This document shows positions 9,601 to 17,834 of a stretch of 64,000 nucleotides of DNA, one piece after another; positions within the stretch are counted from its first letter, which is position 1; the number at the start of each line of letters is the position of its first letter. The position numbers and the translations under genes are program-made. A model generated the notes under the pieces. It ran no database searches and was not told where the DNA came from. It worked only from the letters and a program-made list of their open reading frames with translations. This DNA comes from Bradyrhizobium ontarionense (GTDB taxonomy: Bacteria; Pseudomonadota; Alphaproteobacteria; Rhizobiales; Xanthobacteraceae). The DNA lies in contig NZ_CP088156.1 of assembly GCF_021088345.1 (NCBI RefSeq), positions 6,997,001 through 7,061,000 on the forward strand. Reading direction: 5' to 3'.

Positions 9601-9869
9601 ATCTGCTCTTCCGCGCCGGCCGCCTCGACGAGGCGCTCGATGTCTCTCAGCAAGCGATCGATCTCGGTCGGCGCCGGACGGATCGTATCGCCGAGTTGCA
9701 GGGATCGCTGCTGCGCGGCCTCGTTCGCGCGTCGAGCTCTGCGCTTCGCAACGACAAAGAGGCGCGCGACTTGTTAGAACGGTCGGAGCGCTTGTTGGAT
9801 GTTTCGGCTGCCGGGCTTTATCGACCGCTGTTGATGGAGCTGCGATCCACCCTTGAACGTGCCGGGTGA
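6642..9869 (+). CDS. zinc-ribbon class III nucleotide cyclase with AAA and TPR-like regions
   Basis: A 1075-residue predicted signalling protein. Residues 1-50 hold four CxxC pairs (C3/C6, C17/C20, C28/C31, C42/C45), a double zinc ribbon. Residues about 75-235 are a class III cyclase domain: metal aspartates in FADIRDS (D83) and QGDG (D128), lysine in NKTQGDG, D191, N196 and R202 in the positions expected for base and ribose contacts. A STAND-like ATPase follows with Walker A GEAGIGKS (298-305) and Walker B VIMIEDLHWID. The C-terminal half is helical and TPR-like. No membrane segment is seen. The catalytic residues look intact, so cAMP or cGMP synthesis is plausible. It leads an apparent operon with an unknown protein, a methyltransferase and a P450. 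Confidence 0.88.
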   Translation: MECARCGKQNLPGRASCEVCGEPLGLRCEACNHTNGLSNRFCGQCGSPLPGRLAPPDQTAQRVLRNLSSKGGERKRLTILFADIRDSTELIDSLGDPELAMQRLDPVLNLMKEAVHRYDGVVNKTQGDGVMALFGAPVPHEDHAVRGCLGALAMQDSIARLADPHLQVRVGLHTGEVIVQVVENSMYQTYDAAGANVHLANRLEHMAEPGAILITKETYTGARQFVEAEPLGIHTVRGISTPVAIYKLIGRLNAPASDVFRSGQRLLPLIGRDAQLRVLERELEDVLAARGAVVGIVGEAGIGKSRLCFEFAESCRRQGIRVHEARVLAHGRATPFQPVLELLRDFFGIKTKDPVEISRQRVVEKLEAIGAPDTALVLLLDFMGLADPTRPALRLDPGVFKTRLLNVFKTLFRSAPADGATVIMIEDLHWIDEASEEFVEALAEATIGTKTLLVVNYRPGFAASFMQRAAFHELHIVPLASAEARELLRSVFGDDPSLEALAGDVVERAQGNPFFLEELASAVSESGGFEGERGAYRLRGGVGAIPLPPTVHAVVAARIDRLSEPAKNVLETAAVIGRSVALAVLRPVTGLADAELFDALAQLRQADLLYDLPPFDMGVLAFRHPLIQEVAYAMQLRSRLSTVHAAVAKAIEALDWGSQDEFAALIASHYEFAGQTMQAVEHLQRAARWIGRTNTTEALRLWKKVRAMLQALPQSEHVDRLRALASAQILNCGWREGISADEVRPFAEEALRYARSSDKMHEPLVIGAYGRVLASTGAVDDYVNLAQNAVKLTFEEGDVGLYATVNAMLAQAFFMSGRLSEALSAVETAYAAIAEYGGFDSNVTLGLNPNQLLGFDIEYWIKCLKARILAQFGRFAEADPLVDELLRADAEMAPVVRFIPHFASVELAWARGDDDLLRRHAACVADIAEQSGMPYIRVLSLFCLSLSDAVADDLAAAIDRLHDTIAFARRVKAALDFEARMLAGYADLLFRAGRLDEALDVSQQAIDLGRRRTDRIAELQGSLLRGLVRASSSALRNDKEARDLLERSERLLDVSAAGLYRPLLMELRSTLERAG

Positions 9870-9920
9870 TTCGCGCAAAGTACCGTTGTTTAACGTGATC
9901 ATTTAATTAGGGGATGACAA

Positions 9921-10415
9921 ATGGGCGCGATGATTAAGGACAGTACGACGCTTGATATCGTCGTGCAGCTCAACAAGCGGTTCGACGCTGAGGCTTTGGC
10001 TGAAATGGTTGAGTTGCAAAGGGAATTCGGGGTGTTCTCGCTGAGTCATAGTCTGCAACAGTCGTTTGCTCTGCTTGGAATCGTGCCCGCTGATTGGTCC
10101 GAGCGGCGGCGCTGGTACAAATTTCTCGATTTTCTCAAGACGTATCCGTCGGACATAGCCAATGTGAACGGTCATGATCGAGTGATCCAGGCGTTCAAGG
10201 ATGATCTCGAGTCTGAAAAGGCGATTCCTGTCTCGATCATCTGTCACTCTGCGGCTGAAGATCCTCGTGTGACCGTTTCGGAAGGGCGCCCGATCATTTT
10301 TTCTCTCGACACACACGTCATCGTCTCGATCCCGACGACTCCCGGTCGTGAAGCACGCAAGCAGGCGGCCGAGACTGCCCGGGCAAGGCGCGTCCAGAAG
10401 CGCGGCAAGAAATGA
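9921..10415 (+). CDS. hypothetical protein in cyclase/P450 operon
   Basis: An unrecognised 164-residue soluble protein. The first half looks helical (LDIVVQLNKRFDAEALAEMV, SHSLQQSFALLG), a central part is aromatic and charged (SERRRWYKFLDFLKTYP), the third quarter looks like beta strands (IPVSIICHSA, IIFSLDTHVIVSIP), and the C terminus is a basic tail (ARARRVQKRGKK). It has no signal peptide or membrane helix. The start has a good AGGGG site. Its coding sequence is visibly less GC-rich than the flanking genes. It overlaps the methyltransferase start by four bases (ATGA), indicating translational coupling. It could be a partner or regulator of the cyclase, but nothing in the sequence shows this. 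Confidence 0.7.
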   Translation: MGAMIKDSTTLDIVVQLNKRFDAEALAEMVELQREFGVFSLSHSLQQSFALLGIVPADWSERRRWYKFLDFLKTYPSDIANVNGHDRVIQAFKDDLESEKAIPVSIICHSAAEDPRVTVSEGRPIIFSLDTHVIVSIPTTPGREARKQAAETARARRVQKRGKK

Positions 10416-11125
10416 GGGGGACCGCGGACAGCGTCATCGAGCCTGGTCAATCCTCGCTCGATGCCATCTGCTCCGGTGTCGATGCCTACTACACTGCGTG
10501 CGTCGCGCGTCATGGCGCGACGCCACGCGGTGTCGACTGGTCGTGCGAGGCGACACAGGGCCTGCGCTTCGTGCAGCTGATGAAGCTGTGCGATGCGTCC
10601 GCACCCTTCAGCCTCAATGACATCGGCTGCGGCTATGGCGCGCTGGTGCCGTTTCTTGCCGCGCGCTTTCCTTCGTGCGAGATCGACTATCTCGGCATCG
10701 ACCTGTCCCGGGCCATGATCGGTCGCGCACGTCGACGCTTTTCCGGACCGCAACGACGTTTCGTCGTTGCGTCTGACAGCCCGCGCATCGCCGACTACTC
10801 GGTCGCTTCGGGCATCATGAACGTCAATGTCGGCTATTCGCGCCCGGCCTGGGAAGATTACGTCAAGGCGATGTTGCAGCGCATGTTCGCGACCAGCGGG
10901 TGCGGCTTCAGTGTCAACTTCATGCAGGCAGGTGACGGCGACATGGATGGCGATCCGACGGCGTCGCGCCTCTATCGGAGCACGCCGGACGCCTGGACGG
11001 CCTATTGTGAAAATGAACTTGCAGCGCAGGTCGAGGTCGTCAGCAACTATGGCATGAAGGAGTTCACGCTCTTGGTGCGGCGCAGGCCCGAAGCTGCACA
11101 GCCGATGGCGAGTCCGTCGCACTGA
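10412..11125 (+). CDS. SAM-dependent methyltransferase
   Basis: A 237-residue class I methyltransferase. Motif I reads NDIGCGYGALVPFLAARFP (about residues 69-87), followed by an acidic strand end in IDYLGIDLSRAMIGRARRRF that would bind the ribose of SAM. The later part has VASGIMNVNVGYSRPAWEDY and ends in a beta-rich tail. The substrate class cannot be read from the sequence. It is coupled on both sides: its ATG overlaps the previous stop (ATGA), and its TGA overlaps the P450 start (TGATG). This suggests that methylation and P450 oxidation belong to one pathway. Confidence 0.82.
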   Translation: MRGTADSVIEPGQSSLDAICSGVDAYYTACVARHGATPRGVDWSCEATQGLRFVQLMKLCDASAPFSLNDIGCGYGALVPFLAARFPSCEIDYLGIDLSRAMIGRARRRFSGPQRRFVVASDSPRIADYSVASGIMNVNVGYSRPAWEDYVKAMLQRMFATSGCGFSVNFMQAGDGDMDGDPTASRLYRSTPDAWTAYCENELAAQVEVVSNYGMKEFTLLVRRRPEAAQPMASPSH

Positions 11126-12438
11126 TGTCGGTTGCTCCGTCGTCATCTTCGCAGACCGATCGCCGCAGCGTCGCGATCGACCGCGCCGTGGACGTCGTGA
11201 TCTCCTCGCGAGGTCACGCCAGCCCCACGCGGCTGGAAAGTGCCTGCGCGCTTCTGCGCCAGCAAGCGCCGCTGCATTGGGTGGAACGTCCGGGCGTGCG
11301 CCCGTTCCGGGCCGTCACGCGCTACGCCGACATCTTGTCGATCGAGACGCGCGGCGGGGAGTTTGCGGCGGGGCCCCGGACCTATCTCGCCAGCGAGACC
11401 TCGGAGGCCGTGCTGCAGCGTGTCACCGGCAAGCCACAACTCGTGCGCAGCCTGACCGAGATGGATCCGCCGGATCACGGCGCCTATCGTGCCCTCATCC
11501 AGGGCGCCTTTGCGCCGCCGGCCTTGCGCGAGACGGAGCTGTGGCTGGCGCACTGGGCGGCCGAAATGATCGACCGCGTTGCCTCGCGCGTGCGCAGCTT
11601 CGATTTCGCTGTCGACGTTGCGCTGCCTTTCACCTTCCGGGTGATTGGCCGCATGCTGGGCACGCCTGAGGCCGACGATGCGCGGCTTGCACGGCTCGCC
11701 CAGGCCTTCGTGGGCGCCGAGGATCCGCAGCGGCGCCTCGCGGAGTCGCCCGGCGACACGATGCGCATGGCGATGCTGGCGCTGCGCGACTATTTCGAAG
11801 CGGTCGTCGCCGATCGCCGCGCCAAGCCGCGCGACGATCTCGCCAGCCTGATTGCGCATGCCGAGCCGCATGGCGCGGCCATGCCGCACTACGAGCTGAT
11901 CTCCTACTTCATCCTGCTGGTGACGGCTGGCCACGATACGACCGCGCTCGCCTTGGCCGGCGGCCTCGAGGCGCTGCTGGCGGCGCCCGACCAGATGGCC
12001 AGGCTGCGCGCCGAGCCGGAGCTGCTCGACAGCGCCATCGAGGAGATGCTGCGCTGGACCACGCCGGTGCGGCATTTCATGCGGACGGCGGTCTGCGACA
12101 CCGAGGTTGCGGGCCAGCCCATTCGCGAAGGCGAGGCGCTGGCGTTGTTCTTCCATTCCGCCAATCGCGACGAGGCGGTGTTCGCCGAGGCGAATGCATT
12201 CCGGATCGATCGCAGCCCGAACCCGCATATCGCCTTCGGCCGCGGACCGCATATCTGCATGGGGCTGCAGCTGGCGCGGATGCAGATGCGCGCCTTGTTC
12301 GCGGCGCTGCTGCAACGGACCGATCGCATCGAACTGACCGGGCGGGTGCGCCGCGTGCAGTCGCCGTTCATGAGTGGCGTCAGCAGACTTCCCGTACGTC
12401 TGAACTTCCGAGCGCTGCGTAGCGAGGCGGCGGAATAG
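11125..12438 (+). CDS. cytochrome P450
   Basis: A 437-residue soluble bacterial P450. The I-helix oxygen-activation motif is AGHDTT (residues 268-273), the K-helix ExxR is in EEMLRWTTPVRHF, and the heme loop is FGRGPHICMG with the thiolate ligand at C378. The N terminus has no membrane anchor, so it is probably cytoplasmic and served by a separate ferredoxin system, which is not encoded here. The substrate is unknown. It is the last gene of the four-gene unit and starts within the methyltransferase stop codon. Its 3' end faces tadA at nine bases. Confidence 0.93.
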   Translation: MSVAPSSSSQTDRRSVAIDRAVDVVISSRGHASPTRLESACALLRQQAPLHWVERPGVRPFRAVTRYADILSIETRGGEFAAGPRTYLASETSEAVLQRVTGKPQLVRSLTEMDPPDHGAYRALIQGAFAPPALRETELWLAHWAAEMIDRVASRVRSFDFAVDVALPFTFRVIGRMLGTPEADDARLARLAQAFVGAEDPQRRLAESPGDTMRMAMLALRDYFEAVVADRRAKPRDDLASLIAHAEPHGAAMPHYELISYFILLVTAGHDTTALALAGGLEALLAAPDQMARLRAEPELLDSAIEEMLRWTTPVRHFMRTAVCDTEVAGQPIREGEALALFFHSANRDEAVFAEANAFRIDRSPNPHIAFGRGPHICMGLQLARMQMRALFAALLQRTDRIELTGRVRRVQSPFMSGVSRLPVRLNFRALRSEAAE

Positions 12439-12447
12439 AATCCGCGG

Positions 12448-12894
12448 TCACCGCCGTGCCTTGAAGAACTCCTTCAGCATCTGCGCCGCCTGCTGCTCGC
12501 CGACCGCCGAATAGACCTCCGGCGCGTGATGGCACGTCGGCTGTGCGAAGAAGCGCACGCCGGATTCCACCGCGCCACCCTTCGGGTCGGCCGCGCCGTA
12601 ATAAAGCCTGCGGATGCGGGCAAACGAGATCGCGCCCGCGCACATCGTGCACGGCTCCAGCGTGACGTAGAGATCGCAGTCGATCAGCCGCTCGCTCCCG
12701 ATCGCGTGCGCGGCCTGCCGCAGCGCCAGGATCTCGGCATGGGCGGTCGGATCGCGGTCGGTCAGGGTCCGGTTGGCGGCGGTGGCGATGACCTGGTGGT
12801 CGCGCACGACGACGCAGCCGATCGGGACCTCGCCGGAAATTGCGGCCGATTCGGCCGCTTTCAGCGCCAAATCCATGAAAGAGGGAGCTTTCAT
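12448..12894 (-). CDS. tadA: tRNA adenosine(34) deaminase
   Basis: TadA, 148 residues, converts A34 to inosine in the anticodon of tRNA-Arg(ACG). The zinc site is AHAEI (H52, with E54 as the proton shuttle) and EPCTMC (C82 and C85). The C-terminal part has the usual ADPKGGAVESG segment. The ATG at 12894 is chosen because MKAPSFMDLALKAA matches the family N terminus; the in-frame extension to 12969 does not. It is divergent from the pseudouridine synthase gene with a 131 bp gap, which must hold both promoters. Confidence 0.95.
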   Translation of the reverse strand: MKAPSFMDLALKAAESAAISGEVPIGCVVVRDHQVIATAANRTLTDRDPTAHAEILALRQAAHAIGSERLIDCDLYVTLEPCTMCAGAISFARIRRLYYGAADPKGGAVESGVRFFAQPTCHHAPEVYSAVGEQQAAQMLKEFFKARR

Positions 12895-13025
12895 GGCTCG
12901 TAATACCCGGACAAGTCTGCTACTGCATCGCCCTTCAGCAAAACCGGACCTCGATTTCCCGCGTGACATGCGCTGCTCAGAGCGCGCGTATCACGCCACG
13001 TCCTGCACCTCAAAGTGAGACCTTC

Positions 13026-15254
13026 ATGCCCCGCGACTCCGACAAAGACAACGATTCCCGTGGCCGTCCCGACCGGCCCCCGCGGGCGCGGTCTGGCGGC
13101 GACAAGGGACGATCGGGCGCCGCGCGTGGGCCCGAGAAGAAATTTGCCAAGCGTGGTGCAGGGGCTGCAGGCGCGGGCGGCAAGAGCTTCGTAAAGCGCG
13201 ACGGCGACAAGCGGTCGTTCGACGAGGGCCGCGCGCCACGCCGTCGCGAGGACGGCGCTGCGCCGCGCAAATCCTTTGGCGGCAAATCCTTTGGCGACAA
13301 ACCGAAATTCAATCGCGACGAGCGCCCGCGCGGCGATCGGCCGTTTGCTGCGCGTCCGCCGCGGGGCGAGGACGGTGAGAAGCGCGCCTTCAAGCCGCGC
13401 GGTGACCGGCCGAAATTCGACCGCGACGCTGGCGGGGGCAGCAAGCGTCCCTTTACGCCGCGCGCCGATCGCGACGACGCCCGTCCTGCGGCGCGCTCGT
13501 CCGAGCGGAAGTTTGGTGAGCGCAAGCCCTATGCGGCGCGGGAGCGCGACGGCGACAAGCGCCCGTACACGCCGCGCGGCGAGGGTGCGCGCGACCGTTC
13601 GCGTCCGGCGAAGAGCTTCGGCGACCGTCCTCAGCGCAGCGGCGATCGGCCGGAGCGCAAGTTCGGCGGCGAGAAGACGTTCTCCCGCGGTGCCGATGGC
13701 GAACGTGGTGAGCGCAAGTTCGGTGCCGGTCCGCGCGGCCCACGCAAGGAATTCGGCGATCGTCCCGACCGCGGCGAGTCCAAGCCCTGGCAGAAGCGGG
13801 CCGAGGGGGGCGATCGTCCGGAGCGCAGCGCCCGCCCGCCCCGCGATGGCGCCCGCAGCTTCGACCGGCCGCGCTCCGATCGGCCACGCGAGGACCGCCC
13901 TAAATTCGATCGTCCCAAGTTCGATCGTCCGAAGTTCGATCGCCCCAGCTCCGATCGTTCTGGCTCCGATCGTCCCAAATTCGACCGTCCGAGATCCGAC
14001 CGCCCCGCGTCCGACCGTCCGAAATTCGACCGGCCACGCGATCGCGGCGACGACCGCAAGTTCGATCGTCCGCGTCAGCGCCCCGAGGGCCGCAGCGACT
14101 GGCAGGAGCATCCGCGCGGCGAGCGCCGCGGCGGTGATTTCGCCGACCGGCCGCGCCGCGACAATGAGGACGAGAGCCGGGTCTTCGCCAAGCGTCCGGC
14201 GTTCGGCGGCCGTGGCGCCTATCGCGAGCGCAAGCCGGACACCGACAAGCGCACCCCACGCCCTGTGGCCGAGCCTGCCCAGCCGAAGAAGCCCGGCGAT
14301 CGCATCGCCAAGGTTCTGGCGCGGGCAGGGCTCGCCTCGCGCCGCGACGCCGAGGAGATGATCACGCAGGGCCGCGTCACCGTGAACGGCCGCATCATCA
14401 ATTCGCCGGCGCTCGACGTCACCGAGAACGACGTCATCCAGGTCGACGGCGCGCCGTTGCCGGAGCGCGAACGCACGCGGCTGTTCCTCTATCACAAGCC
14501 GCGCGGCCTGATGACGACCCACAGCGACCCCGAGGGGCGGCCGACGGTGTTCGACAATCTGCCCGAAGCGCTGCCGCGCCTGATCTCGATCGGACGGCTC
14601 GACTTCAACACCGAGGGGCTGCTGCTGCTCACCAATGACGGTGGGCTGGCGCGTGTGCTCGAGCTGCCGGACACTGGCTGGACGCGGCGCTATCGCGTGC
14701 GCGCCCATGGCGAGATCACGCAGGCGCAGCTCGATCAGCTCGCCGCAGGCGTCGAGGTCGACGGCGTCAAATACGGACCGATCGAGGCGACGCTGGAACG
14801 CGACCAGGGCGCCAATGTCTGGCTGGTCGTTGCGATCCGCGAGGGCAAGAACCGCGAGGTGCGCAACGTGCTCGCCCATCTCGGCCTCGAGGTGAACCGG
14901 CTGATCCGCGTGTCCTATGGTCCGTTCCAGCTGCTGGAGCTCGCCGAGGGCGAGGTGCAGGAGGTCAAGACGCGGGTGCTGCGCGAGCAGCTCGGCGAGA
15001 AGGTGATCGCGCAGTCGGGCGCCGATCTCGGGCCGGGCGGGAGCAAGGCCGATCGCGAGCCACTGCCGGATCCGAAGCCCAAGCCGAAGCGCGAGGTGGT
15101 CGCCGATCGCAAGGGCCGCCGCGTCCTGGTTCAGCGCACCGGCAGCGACGAGGCGCGCGCGCGCAATGAGGCCGAGTCGGCCGGCTATGGTCCGCCGCGC
15201 CGGCCGAAGCGCGGCTATCACGGCAAGCGCGATATCAAGCCGCAGGACGAGTAG
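13026..15254 (+). CDS. RluB-type pseudouridine synthase with long disordered N-terminal region
   Basis: A 742-residue protein. The C-terminal third is a standard RsuA/RluB-family pseudouridine synthase: an S4 RNA-binding domain begins near residue 424 (DRIAKVLARAGLASRRDAEE), and the catalytic aspartate is D526 in GRLDFNTEGLLLLTNDG. The family probably modifies 23S rRNA. The first 420 residues are low-complexity, rich in R, D, K, G, P and F, with repeats such as RPKFDRP and SDRP around residues 275-350. The polypeptide ends in a basic tail (RRPKRGYHGKRD). ATG at 13026 is preferred; an in-frame start at 12963 adds unlikely residues. rsmD follows nine bases later, so the two rRNA-modification genes are co-transcribed. 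Confidence 0.88.
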   Translation: MPRDSDKDNDSRGRPDRPPRARSGGDKGRSGAARGPEKKFAKRGAGAAGAGGKSFVKRDGDKRSFDEGRAPRRREDGAAPRKSFGGKSFGDKPKFNRDERPRGDRPFAARPPRGEDGEKRAFKPRGDRPKFDRDAGGGSKRPFTPRADRDDARPAARSSERKFGERKPYAARERDGDKRPYTPRGEGARDRSRPAKSFGDRPQRSGDRPERKFGGEKTFSRGADGERGERKFGAGPRGPRKEFGDRPDRGESKPWQKRAEGGDRPERSARPPRDGARSFDRPRSDRPREDRPKFDRPKFDRPKFDRPSSDRSGSDRPKFDRPRSDRPASDRPKFDRPRDRGDDRKFDRPRQRPEGRSDWQEHPRGERRGGDFADRPRRDNEDESRVFAKRPAFGGRGAYRERKPDTDKRTPRPVAEPAQPKKPGDRIAKVLARAGLASRRDAEEMITQGRVTVNGRIINSPALDVTENDVIQVDGAPLPERERTRLFLYHKPRGLMTTHSDPEGRPTVFDNLPEALPRLISIGRLDFNTEGLLLLTNDGGLARVLELPDTGWTRRYRVRAHGEITQAQLDQLAAGVEVDGVKYGPIEATLERDQGANVWLVVAIREGKNREVRNVLAHLGLEVNRLIRVSYGPFQLLELAEGEVQEVKTRVLREQLGEKVIAQSGADLGPGGSKADREPLPDPKPKPKREVVADRKGRRVLVQRTGSDEARARNEAESAGYGPPRRPKRGYHGKRDIKPQDE

Positions 15255-15263
15255 GGCTTCTCG

Positions 15264-15818
15264 ATGCGTGTCGTCGGTGGACGGCTGAGAGGCCGCAACA
15301 TCGCGTCGCCTGCGTCGGGCGAGATCAGGCCGACGCAGGATCGCCTGCGCGAGTCGCTCTTCAATATCCTCGCGCACGCCTACGACGACCCGATCGACGG
15401 CGCGCGCGTGCTCGACCTGTTCGCCGGCACCGGCGCGCTCGGCATCGAGGCGGTGTCGCGCGGCGCGGCGTTCACGCTGTTCGTCGACAATGGCGCCGAG
15501 GCGCGGGCGCTGCTGCGCAACAATGTCGAAGCGCTCGGTCTCGGCGGCGTCACCAAGGTCTATCGCCGCGATGCGGCCGATCTCGGTCCAGCGCATCCGG
15601 TCGAACCGTTCTCCCTCGTGTTCCTCGACCCGCCCTATGGCAAGGGCCTGGCCGAGAAGGCGCTGGTGTCGTTGCGGGACGGCGGCTGGCTCGTGCCGTC
15701 GGCGCTTCTCGTCGTCGAAGAGTCCAAGGCCGCCGCGTTCAAGGCGCCCGAGGGCTTCGCGGAGCTGGAGCGCCGCGCCTATGACGACACCGAGTTCGTG
15801 TTCTTGCGTTTTGCCTGA
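15264..15818 (+). CDS. rsmD: 16S rRNA (guanine(966)-N2)-methyltransferase
   Basis: RsmD, 184 residues, methylates G966 of 16S rRNA in the assembled small subunit using SAM. The N terminus MRVVGGRLRGRNI and RPTQDRLRESLFNIL are family signatures. SAM motif I is DLFAGTGALGIEAVSRGA, and the catalytic motif is FLDPPYGKGL. Length is normal. It directly follows the pseudouridine synthase gene, and its 3' end faces mutL across 156 bp containing a hairpin. Confidence 0.94.
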   Translation: MRVVGGRLRGRNIASPASGEIRPTQDRLRESLFNILAHAYDDPIDGARVLDLFAGTGALGIEAVSRGAAFTLFVDNGAEARALLRNNVEALGLGGVTKVYRRDAADLGPAHPVEPFSLVFLDPPYGKGLAEKALVSLRDGGWLVPSALLVVEESKAAAFKAPEGFAELERRAYDDTEFVFLRFA

Positions 15819-15924
15819 GGCGCGCCGCAATCTCTCATCGCCCTTCGCTGTCATCGTCCGCGCAGGCTGACGATCCAGTACGCCGCGCCGTTGGTGAGAA
15901 CGACTGACGTCTCTGGAATACTGG

Positions 15925-15946
15925 ATGCCCCGCCTGCGCGGGGCAT
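15925..15946. repeat. short palindromic hairpin between convergent genes
   Basis: A perfect nine-base stem, ATGCCCCGC / GCGGGGCAT with a four-base loop, lies between the convergent rsmD and mutL genes. The surrounding text (tactggatgccccgc ... gcatgacgac) resembles the end of other palindromic intergenic elements in this window. There is no T-run, but it could still serve as a bidirectional transcript end. Confidence 0.55.
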
Positions 15947-15974
15947 GACGACTGAATGAGTCGTTGCAGCTTCG

Positions 15975-17834
15975 CTATCTCCGCCCGAACAGCTTCTCGA
16001 CATCGGCGAGCTTGAGCTCGACATAGGTCGGGCGGCCGTGATTGCACTGGCCGGAGTTCGGCGTGTCCTCCATCTCGCGGAGTAGCGCGTTCATCTCCTC
16101 CGGCTTGAGGCGGCGGCCGGCGCGCACCGAGCCGTGGCAGGCCATGGTGGCGGCGACGTGCATCAGGCGGCGCTCCAGCGGCAGCGCCTCGCCCCATTCC
16201 TCCATGTGCTCGGCGAGATCGCGCAGCAGCCCCGCCGCATTGATCTTGCCGAGCAGCGACGGCGTCTCGCGCACCGCGACCGCGCCGGGTCCGAACGACT
16301 CGATCACAAGCCCGAACGAGGACAGCTCGTCGGTGCGCGAAAGCAGCGCCTCGACGGTCGCCTCGTCGAGCTCGACGATGTCGGGGATCAGCAGGATCTG
16401 GCGCTGTACGCCGTGGGCGGCGAGCGAGGCCTTCAGCCGCTCATAGACGATGCGCTCATGGGCTGCGTGCTGGTCGACGATGACGAGGCCGTCGCGCGTC
16501 TGTGCCACGATGTAGGTGTCGTGGATCTGCGTGCGCGCGGCGCCGAGCGGACGGTCGAGCAAATCGGGCGCGGCCGGCTGCTCGTGCAGGCGCAGATCGG
16601 CGCTGGGCGTACCGACGTCGAACGCGGCCTGCGAGGATTCGGCGAGACCAAATGGGGTGGGAGACGCCGAGGGTGCGGCCGACGGGAACGAGCCGCCGAA
16701 GTGCGGCATCGGCGCGACCGGCATCGACGGCGAGCGCTGCCAATCCCAGTTGACCGCACCAAGGTTGGGGCGCGACGGCCCGAAGGCCGGACGGAAGGCG
16801 GCGATGGTCGCGCCGCCGTCATTGGCCGCCGTGCGCCGCCCCTCACGCGCGAGACCTTCCTTCAGCGCGTGCACGATCAGCGCGCGAACCAGGCCGGCAT
16901 TGCGGAAGCGCACCTCGGTCTTGGCCGGATGCACGTTGGCATCGACCTCGCGCGGATCGAGCGTCACGAACAGCGCCACGACCGGATGGCGGTCGCGCGG
17001 CAGGTAGTCGGCATAGGCCGCGCGCACGGCGCCGAGGATCAGCTTGTCGCGCACCGGACGGCCGTTGACGAACAGATACTGCCCGAGCGCGTTGGCGCGC
17101 GTGAGCGCAGGCGCGGCGGCAAAGCCTTCGACCGCGACGCTGTCACGCTCGCTGCGCACCGCGATCGCATGGCTGCGGAAGTCGGCGCCCAGGATGTCGC
17201 CGAGCCGCGTGAGCTGGCCCGGTGCGCCAGGCAATGCGGCGGTCCAGGTGACCGGAGCGCGCTCTTCGCCGGCAAGCGTGAAGGCGATATCGGGCCGCGC
17301 CATCGCCAGGCGACGCACGACTTCGCGGATCGCCTCGGCCTCGGTGCGGTCGGTCTTGAGGAACTTCAGCCGCGCCGGCGTGGCGTGAAAGAGGTCGGCG
17401 ACCTCGACGCGGGTGCCCTGGTTGAGGGCTGCCGGAACGATCGGCGATTTCGCGCCGCAATCCACCGCGAGCGCCCAGGCATGCGGCTCGCTTTTGTGCC
17501 GCGTCGTGATCGACAGCCGCGCCACCGAGCCGATCGAGGGCAGCGCCTCGCCGCGGAACCCGAGCGTGCGGATCTGCAGCAGGTCTTCGTCGTCGAGCTT
17601 GGAGGTGGCGTGGCGCTCCACCGCGAGCGCCAGATCCGCCGCGGTCATGCCGCCACCATCGTCGGTGATCGCGATCTTCCGCCGCCCGCCGCCGTCGGTG
17701 AAGATGTCGATCCGGCTGGCGCCGGCATCGATCGCGTTCTCGACCAGCTCCTTGACCACGCTCGCGGGCCGCTCGACCACCTCGCCGGCGGCGATGCGGT
17801 TGATGACCTGTTCGGGAAGCTGGCGGACGGGCAT
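15975..17834 (-). CDS. mutL: DNA mismatch repair protein MutL
   Basis: MutL, 619 residues, couples MutS mismatch recognition to strand removal. The GHKL ATPase is complete: RIAAGEVVERPASVVKELVE, ENAIDAGA, ITDDGGGM and TLGFRGEALPSI. The C-terminal domain carries the endonuclease motif DQHAAHERIVYE, with metal-site partners ACHGSVRAGRRL and CNHGRPTY. This MutL should therefore nick DNA itself, as expected in organisms without MutH. The ATG at 17834 (MPVRQLPEQVINRIAAGEVV) is the family start; a much longer in-frame reading upstream has no coding similarity. Confidence 0.96.
   Translation of the reverse strand: MPVRQLPEQVINRIAAGEVVERPASVVKELVENAIDAGASRIDIFTDGGGRRKIAITDDGGGMTAADLALAVERHATSKLDDEDLLQIRTLGFRGEALPSIGSVARLSITTRHKSEPHAWALAVDCGAKSPIVPAALNQGTRVEVADLFHATPARLKFLKTDRTEAEAIREVVRRLAMARPDIAFTLAGEERAPVTWTAALPGAPGQLTRLGDILGADFRSHAIAVRSERDSVAVEGFAAAPALTRANALGQYLFVNGRPVRDKLILGAVRAAYADYLPRDRHPVVALFVTLDPREVDANVHPAKTEVRFRNAGLVRALIVHALKEGLAREGRRTAANDGGATIAAFRPAFGPSRPNLGAVNWDWQRSPSMPVAPMPHFGGSFPSAAPSASPTPFGLAESSQAAFDVGTPSADLRLHEQPAAPDLLDRPLGAARTQIHDTYIVAQTRDGLVIVDQHAAHERIVYERLKASLAAHGVQRQILLIPDIVELDEATVEALLSRTDELSSFGLVIESFGPGAVAVRETPSLLGKINAAGLLRDLAEHMEEWGEALPLERRLMHVAATMACHGSVRAGRRLKPEEMNALLREMEDTPNSGQCNHGRPTYVELKLADVEKLFGRR

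Noticed and set aside
13860..14060. Tandem DNA repeat or CRISPR-like array
   Set aside because: The regular GATCG-containing units code for RPKFDRP/SDRP repeats in frame within a long protein; there are no unique spacers of constant length and the units vary.
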